From NCBI GenBank assembly GCA_964036045.1, contig OZ038397.1, positions 27,311,640-27,375,639 of the forward strand: DNA of 64,000 nucleotides, given 5' to 3'. Positions 57,832-64,000 of the stretch are shown piece after piece; position 1 is the stretch's first letter; every line of letters starts with the position of its first letter. The translations under genes were made by a program, and so were the position numbers. Source of the DNA: Eutreptiella sp. 'Long Island Sound 2002'. Taxonomy: Eukaryota; Euglenozoa; Euglenophyceae; Eutreptiales; Eutreptiaceae. The notes under the pieces were generated by a model. The model saw only the letters and a list, made by a program, of their open reading frames with translations. It was not told the DNA's origin and made no database searches.

Positions 57832-60800
57832 ATGGCTCCAAAATGGCTCGCCAAGACCAAGTATGTTGCAAAGCCGAAGCCAAAGGCAACGGCACCACCA
57901 CCATCACCATCACCATCACCATCGCGTGCCCCAGAGGCGCTGCACTCCGCCCCTGTCCCGGCCTTGGCGCCGGCTGACAGGGGCGCGCCGCACTCGGCCC
58001 CCCAAAGCGCAACGGCACCTCAACCGCGCGCCCCGGAGGCTCTGCACTCCGCCCCTGTCCCGGCCCTGGCGCCGGCTGACGGGGGCGCGCCGCACTCTGC
58101 CCCCCCAAAGGCAACGGCACCTCAACCGCGCGCCCCAGAGGCGCTGCACTCCGCCCCTGTCGCGGCCCTGGTGCCGGCTGACAGGGGCGCACCACCCTCT
58201 GCCCCCCCACAGGCAACGCCCCAGCCACCACTTGGGGGTGTGGATTTCGTCATGATCCCACCGCAACCCTCGCCACAACCACCATCATTGCGCGCCCCAG
58301 AGCCGCAGCAATCCGCCCCTTTCCCGGCCATGGCGCCGGTGGACCCGGGCGCGCCACAGGGTGCCCAACCCTCTGCACCAGCAATGCGTGCCCCTGAGCC
58401 GCAGGAATCCGCCCGTGTCCCGGCCATGGCGCCGGCTGACTCGGGCGCGCCACAGGGTACCCAACCCTCTGCCCCGCAAATGCGTGCCCAAGAGCCGCAG
58501 CAATCCGCCCCTGTCCCGGCCATGGCGCCGGCTGACTCGGGCGCGCGACAGGGTGCTCAACCCTCTGCTCCACCGCAGCAGTCCATCCCCATCAAGGCAC
58601 CGCAGACTGCTGCCTCAGGTGCGCCACAAGGTGGTGAACCCTCAGCACAACCAATGTGTGCCGCAAAGCCACAGCACTCCACCCCTGTCCCGGTCATGGC
58701 GCCGGTCGACTCGGGTGCGCCACAAGGAGCTCAACCCTCTTCACAACCTCCATGTGCTGCTCCGCCACAGCAGCCAACACTGTTGCCCACTGCGGCCACG
58801 TTGAACAACATGGACTACGGGCCCGATGACAACCTTGTCGAAGGGTTTACGCAACGGTGGCTTGACCGCGACAGGTTTGTGACCAAAGCATCGGAGGTGT
58901 ACACCGTGTGGGCAAACAAGAACGGCACCAAGCGGAACCTGGCCTTTGAGCGATGGTGGCCCCACGGTGATGGCAATGGGGATGGGAATGCTCCCCCACC
59001 GCCACAATGGGCCTCCGAAATGGAGGTCTGGGGCAACTATGAGCTGTCCGACGGTGACATGGTGCGTGGCTGGATCTCCAGCAACCCCAACTGGGATAAA
59101 CACAAGCCGGACTTCGAGGCGAGGGTGCATGGAGATGGCATCTCAGGACAGCGTGTTTGGATCAGCTGTGCTAATAAGCCACACACCAATCTCGCTGGCA
59201 ACTACTGGTGTAAGGTTGTCCCCGACACAGGTGCCTTTCAGACCTTGCGTAGGGAGATCCAGAAGGGAGAAGCGTGGCCCAAACTGCTGGCAAACATGCG
59301 GGCCGAACCAAGGGACACGCCTCCCCTGTCGACCGAGGACCAGGACATTCTGAAACACCTTGTCAAACAGCACGGGCTGAATCCCTCACAGGCGTTGGCT
59401 GTGCGGCAGCTGTTGGATGAGTCATGCATCACAACATTGACTGGTGGTGCTGGCACAGGGAAGTCAGAGACCTTGGTGGCATGCATCAAGGCCGTGCTAT
59501 GGCAGCAAGGCCTCCTGGTCGCCCAGAACCCTGATCCTGCTGACCTGGGAACGTTGAACATGGGCAGGAAGGTGGGGGGACGTGAGACAGATACCCCACC
59601 CCGCGCATGCGTGTTGGTGACTGCACCCACGAACGCACAAGTCGACATGTTGTTGGCACGCGTTCACGAGGAGTGTTACAAGGACAGTGTGTTTCGTGAG
59701 AAGGTGCTTGGCGAACACCCAGCCCCCTGGTTGCACCTCCGAGCCCAACGGGCTACTGCCCCAACGGGCCTGGCACCCTTCGACCAGGAGGCGGTGCAGA
59801 AGACCTTGGGGAAGACCCCAGGTTGCAAGCCTACCCTCAAATGTACCCTCAACTCCTGCCGTGTGCTGTTTGCCACGGCTGGGATGGTTGCTAACCGGCA
59901 CAAGATGCTGCTTGGGAAAGGGCAGGAAAAAACCAGGTTTGCGTTCAGCTTCGTGGATGAGGCGTCGAGGCACAGCATCCCTGTAGGCCTGGACTTGGCC
60001 GGCATGGGCAGCCAATGTCTGCTGTGTGGTGACCCGGGGCAGTTGCGGCCCTACAGCCACGTCCAGCTTTTGGCAAGTCTGTGTGAGGCTGAGAAGGTTG
60101 AGGTAGTCCCCAACAGAGTGGCATGGCCATCGGAAGCCACCTTGAAGTACAACGGGGTTGTAAGGGACTGTCCTGGCCCGGAAGTGCATTGGCATGATTC
60201 GCATCGGTTTTGCACCACCAGCACCTTGCAATTCTTTCTGTACCGCACGCGCTGCCGGGCCAGCATCCTGGTACAACAGTACCGGATGACCCAGCCGCTG
60301 GCCACGGTCATGCGTGCCTTGTTTACGGGGGGGGCATTAGGCCACTACCACTCATGTGAGCACCCCCTCCCCGACCCCATCCTGAACAACCCCATCCGCA
60401 TTGTGGACCTCGCTGGGTCCACCTGGTGGGGGGAGTTGGAGCAGACTTTGGGGGCACAGGACCTAGGTAGAATGTTCCATCACGTAGAGGAAGCATGGGC
60501 CAACCTGCGAATGGATCCGGTGTTGCTGAGCAAGGGGGGCCTGAGCAAGGAGGAGGGTCTGCTGGTGTGCCATTTTTTGGAGTATGCTGCCAGGAAGGGA
60601 CCTACCCAGCACAGTCGGTAGCGGTAGTGACGACTCACTACGCGCAGATGGTGTGGCTGAAACACTGCGTGACGTTTGTTGGTCGCCAGTGGCAGGCCCA
60701 TCATGTAAACCTCCTCAGAACGGTTGCGACCCTCCATAGGTTCCAAGGGCTGCAAGCCCCAGTGATCCTGGCCTCCCTGGTGTCCCCGACACCAGGGATC

Positions 60801-61694
60801 ATGCAGGACATCTGGCGGTCAAACACCCTGACAAGCAGGGCGCAGTTGGAGCTGCACCTCTTCGGGCAGTTTGCACGGTGGACCACCCACCCCACCCCTG
60901 GTGTATGGCTGGAGGCACTGCACGCGATGCAGTGGGAGGCAGGCTCCGGGACTGCGAGCGACACTCTTGAGCTGGCAGGGGTTCTGAGGGAGGCCGCAAC
61001 TGTGGAGAAGATTGTGCATGGCACAATCTACCGGTTGGCTGGGGTGGCGGTGGGGCACTAGCTGTGGAAGCCATGGAGGAGGCACAAGAGGGCACGGGAC
61101 CCATTGGGGTATCAACCAGGCAGTGCGGATCAGTTGCTTGACTTTGAGCGCATCATGGCCAACACTCGGAAGGATGAGGTGTCTGTTTCACTCAGGGATG
61201 CACGGGGGAACATTGTGAAACCCCGCCTTCTGGGGGTCATCGTGCCTGACTTCACCGAATGGGCGCTCCCGTACGTCTTGGTTGAGGACGATGGACAAGA
61301 GGACAGGGGACAGGGGGACTGGGGGGGGCTGGTGAGGGTAACCCACACATCCAAGCTTGACGTTTGGGAGCAGCGACTCGTCCAGCACATGGTGGGAAGG
61401 CCCCTCTTCTACAAGCAAAAGTACAGCCACAAGGAGACAGTAGGGACGTACCGCACAATCCACCTACCCTGGTGGCAGGACGCGTACGCCTGCCTGGATT
61501 CCCTGCCGTTCTTGTGTGCTGAATTCTGCACCCCTATTGGTGTGTACGTGGCGCCCCTGGTCCATGGTGTGCACCCCTGCCCTGGGACCCTTGGGGTGTG
61601 TGCACCCATTCCGGTGCACGAGGAGGCAGCCCCCCAATGTGGGTGGTGCAAGCTGCCCCACGGGGTGAAAGATTACATTCTGGGGCGCCACTAA
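57832..61694 (+). CDS. Upf1-like superfamily 1 helicase, copy B (frame changes near 60600 and 61040-61120)
   Basis: The ATG at 57832 (MAPKWLAKTKYVAKPKPK) starts a 929-codon frame. Residues 1-320 are Ala/Pro-rich repeats (RAPEALHSAPVPALAPAD). The conserved region begins NNMDYGPDDNLVEGFTQRW. The Walker A motif TGGAGTGKSET is at about residue 537, the Walker B type FVDEASRHS at about 705, GDPGQLRPY at about 734 and LVQQYRMTQPLA at about 816. A stop at 60619 ends this frame, but the frame one base back carries the remaining motifs: VAVVTTHYAQM, LHRFQGLQAPVILASLVS and NTLTSRAQLELHLFG. The set fits Upf1-like SF1 helicases, not Pif1 or RecQ. GGGGALAVEAMEEAQEG (61043-61093) lies in yet another frame. 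The C-terminal domain (about 61118-61694) ends CGWCKLPHGVKDYILGRH. Unwinding of nucleic acid is inferred from the motifs. Confidence 0.8.
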
Positions 61695-62006
61695 CCCTGT
61701 ATGTAGAAGAACATGCATTGATTCATGGCCTCTGACCATCCCTGGCACAACACAAGAGTACTGGCCACAGCACCAGCGGGAAAGAGTACACACATGTGAT
61801 CACCTCCAAGTTTGCTGCACTGTGTGTTCATTATGTTTGCCCGCAAGGATACGAGTGTGCCCATGCCTGCCTGCCCAAGATTGAAGGAGGTCTCCAAGGT
61901 CTTCAGGGTGGGGATGCCCAAAAAGGAGGTTGAAGACACGCCAACGATAATTGCCGTTCAACAATGATGCATGAGAACAACAGTGTGTCCGTCACCCTCA
62001 TACACC
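61695..62006. other. Spacer after helicase B
   Basis: About 310 bp with no recognised gene or repeat, leading into satellite 2. Confidence 0.5.
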
Positions 62007-64000
62007 CCCCAAATATTTCACGGATGGGGTTCCGTCAAATATTTGGGGGGTCTACACCCCCAAAATATTTCACGGAAGGGGTTCCGTCAAATATTCGGGG
62101 GGTCTACGTGCGTTCCGTCAAATATTTGGGGGGTCTACACCCCCAAAATAATTCACGGAAGCGGTTCCGTCAAATATTTGGGGGGTCTACAGCCCCAAAA
62201 TATTTCACGGATGGGGTTCCGTCAAATATTTGGGGGCTCTACGGCCCCCAAATATTTGACGGATGGGGTTCCGTCAAATAATTGGCGGGTCTACACCCCC
62301 AAAATATTTCACGGATGGGGTTCCGTCAAATATTTGGGGGCTCTACAGCCCCCAAATATTTCACGGATGGGGTTCCGTCAAATATTTGGGGGGTCTACAG
62401 CCCCCAAATATTTGACGGAACCCCATCCGTAAAATAGTTGGGGGCTCTACACCCCCCAAACATTTGACGGAACGCCATCCGTCAAATATTTGGGGGCTCT
62501 ACACCCCCCAAATATTTGACGGAACCCCATCCGTGAAATATTTGGGGGCTCTACACCCCCAAAATGTTTGACGGATGGGGTTCCGTCAAATATTTGGGGG
62601 GTTTACGGCCCCAAAATATTTGACGGATGGGGTTCCGTCAAATATTTGGGGGGTCTACACCCCCAAAATATTTCACGGATGGGGTTCCATCAAATATTTG
62701 GGGGGTCTACAGCCCCCAAATATTTCACGGAAGGGGTTTCGTCAAATATTTGGGGGCTCTACAGCCCCCCAATATTTCACGGAAGGGGTTCCGTCAAATA
62801 TTTTGGGGCTCTACACCCCCCAAATGTTTGACGGAACCCCATCCGTGAAATATTTGGGGGTTCTACACCCCCAAAATATTTCACGGAAGGGGTTCCGTCC
62901 AATATTTGGGGGCTCTACAGCCTTAAAATATTTGACGGATGGGGCTCCGTCAAATATTTTGGGGGTCTACAGCCCCCAAATATTTCACGGATGGGGTTCC
63001 GTCAAATATTTGGGGGCTCTACACCCCCCCAAATATTTGACGGAACCCCATCCGTCAAATGTTTGGGGGCTCTACACCCCCCAAATATTTGACGGATGGG
63101 GTTCCGTCACATATTTGGGGGGTCTACACCCCCCAAATATTTCACGGAAGGGGTTCCGTCAAATATTTGGGGGCTCTACAGCCCCCAAATATTTCACGGA
63201 AGGGGTGCCGTCAAATATTTGGGGGGTCTACAGCCCCCAAATATTTGACGGAACCCCATCCGTGAAATATTTGGGGGCTCTACACCCCCAAAATATTTCA
63301 CGGAAGAGGTTCCGTCAAATATTTGGGGGGTCTACAGCCCCAAAATATTTGACGGATGGGGCTCCGTCAAATATTTTGGGGGTCTACAGCCCCCAAATAT
63401 TTCACGGATGGGGTTCCGTCAAATATTTGGGGGGTCTACAGCCCCCAAATATTTGACGGATGGGGTTCCGTCAAATATTTGGGGGGTCTACACCCCCCAA
63501 ATATTTCACGGATGGGGTTCCGTCAAATATTTGGGGGCTCTACAGCCCCCAAATATTTCACGGATGGCGTTTTGTCAAATATTTGGGGGCTTTACACCCC
63601 CAAAATATTTGACGGATGGGGTTCCGTCAAATATTTGGGGGGTCTACACCCCCCAAATATTTGACGGAACCCCATCCGTGAAATATTTGGGGGCTCTACA
63701 CCCCCAAAATATTTCACGGATGGGGTTCCGTCAAATATTTGAGGGGTCTACAGCCCCCAAATAATTCACGGAAGGGGTTCCGTCAAATATTTGGGGGCTC
63801 TACAGCCCCCAAATATTTCACCGAAGGGGTTCCGTCAAATATTTGGGGGCTCTACAGCCCCAAAATATTTGACGGAAGGGGTTCCGTCAAATATTTGGGT
63901 GGTCTACAGCCCCGAAATATTTGACGGATGGGGTTCCGTCAAATATTTGGGGGGTCTACAGCCCCCAAATATTTCACAGATGGGGTTCCGTCAAATATTT
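62007..64000. repeat. Satellite 2: 52-bp extended-palindrome array (runs off the window)
   Basis: The period is 52 bp. Each unit is two inverted arms of about 19 bp (TCCGTCAAATATTTGGGGG and its inverse) separated alternately by TGGGGT and by a GTCTACA-type spacer. Many arms read TTTCACGG in place of TTTGACGG. Several units are flipped (for example 62410-62440, 62830-62860, 63035, 63245 and 63665). Open frames with repeated GFRQIFGGST come from the repeat. Confidence 0.95.

Larger units (their letters stand above)
53544..61694 (+). mobile_element. Helicase-encoding unit, copy B (well preserved)
   Basis: The same order as unit A: block R2, C-rich DNA, hairpin modules, ORF1, then the Upf1-like helicase with its C-terminal domain. 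ORF1 and helicase run on one strand 13 bp apart. Nothing like a transposase, RT, recombinase or Rep protein is encoded between 53544 and 61694. The unit starts where the hAT-like frame is cut off. Its true right end is not defined; homology with unit A stops at the helicase C-terminus. Confidence 0.55.

Noticed and set aside
62575-63456. 293-residue repeated protein in satellite 2
   Set aside because: The frame is a by-product of the palindromic repeat and changes at flipped units.
1-64000. rRNA, tRNA or housekeeping genes
   Set aside because: None could be recognised on either strand when reading through the window.

Overview
The window looks like nuclear DNA of a eukaryote, most likely a unicellular alga or another protist with a large, repeat-rich genome. 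I cannot name the species. The reasons are tyrosine-recombinase (YR) retrotransposons, a hAT-like transposase joined to a ubiquitin-protease-like domain, a Upf1-type helicase, CCCTAA telomere-like DNA and more than 20 kb of short-period satellite. I see no ordinary housekeeping gene, rRNA or tRNA. Almost everything here is a mobile element, a decayed copy of one, or tandem repeat. Long G or C runs are very common, and many reading frames break exactly at them.

Layout. 1-4106: a decayed YR retrotransposon whose 5' end lies outside the window. 4103-4858: an array of 48-bp repeats that switches orientation. 4998-8340: a second, 5'-truncated YR retroelement with an open RT-RNase H frame, flanked by a 385-bp direct duplication. 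8593-18208: decayed copy A of a helicase-encoding unit. It has a non-coding front half built from repeated hairpin modules, then ORF1, then a helicase gene broken by an insertion carrying telomere-like repeats. 18560-46600: a 20/21-bp satellite interrupted by a nearly intact YR retrotransposon (19450-25764) with the split direct repeats A1 / B1-A2-B2. 46738-53543: an 88-bp repeat block, decayed coding sequence, a palindromic block, and a long broken frame carrying a ubiquitin-specific-protease-like domain followed by a hAT-like transposase. 53544-61694: copy B of the helicase unit, much better preserved. 62007-64000: a 52-bp extended-palindrome satellite running off the end.

How the parts relate. 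The three YR elements share one gene order (Gag, recombinase, RT, RNase H, small Arg-rich protein). This differs from the usual DIRS/Ngaro order, where the recombinase comes last. The complete copy inserted into the satellite and its 115-bp A repeats are identical, so it is young. The helicase unit occurs twice with the same order (start block, C-rich DNA, hairpin modules, ORF1, Upf1-like helicase), yet carries no recognisable transposase, RT or recombinase. It is the best candidate here for an undescribed mobile element. The 47-53 kb locus, where a ubiquitin-protease-like domain leads into a hAT-like transposase in the same frame, is the second.
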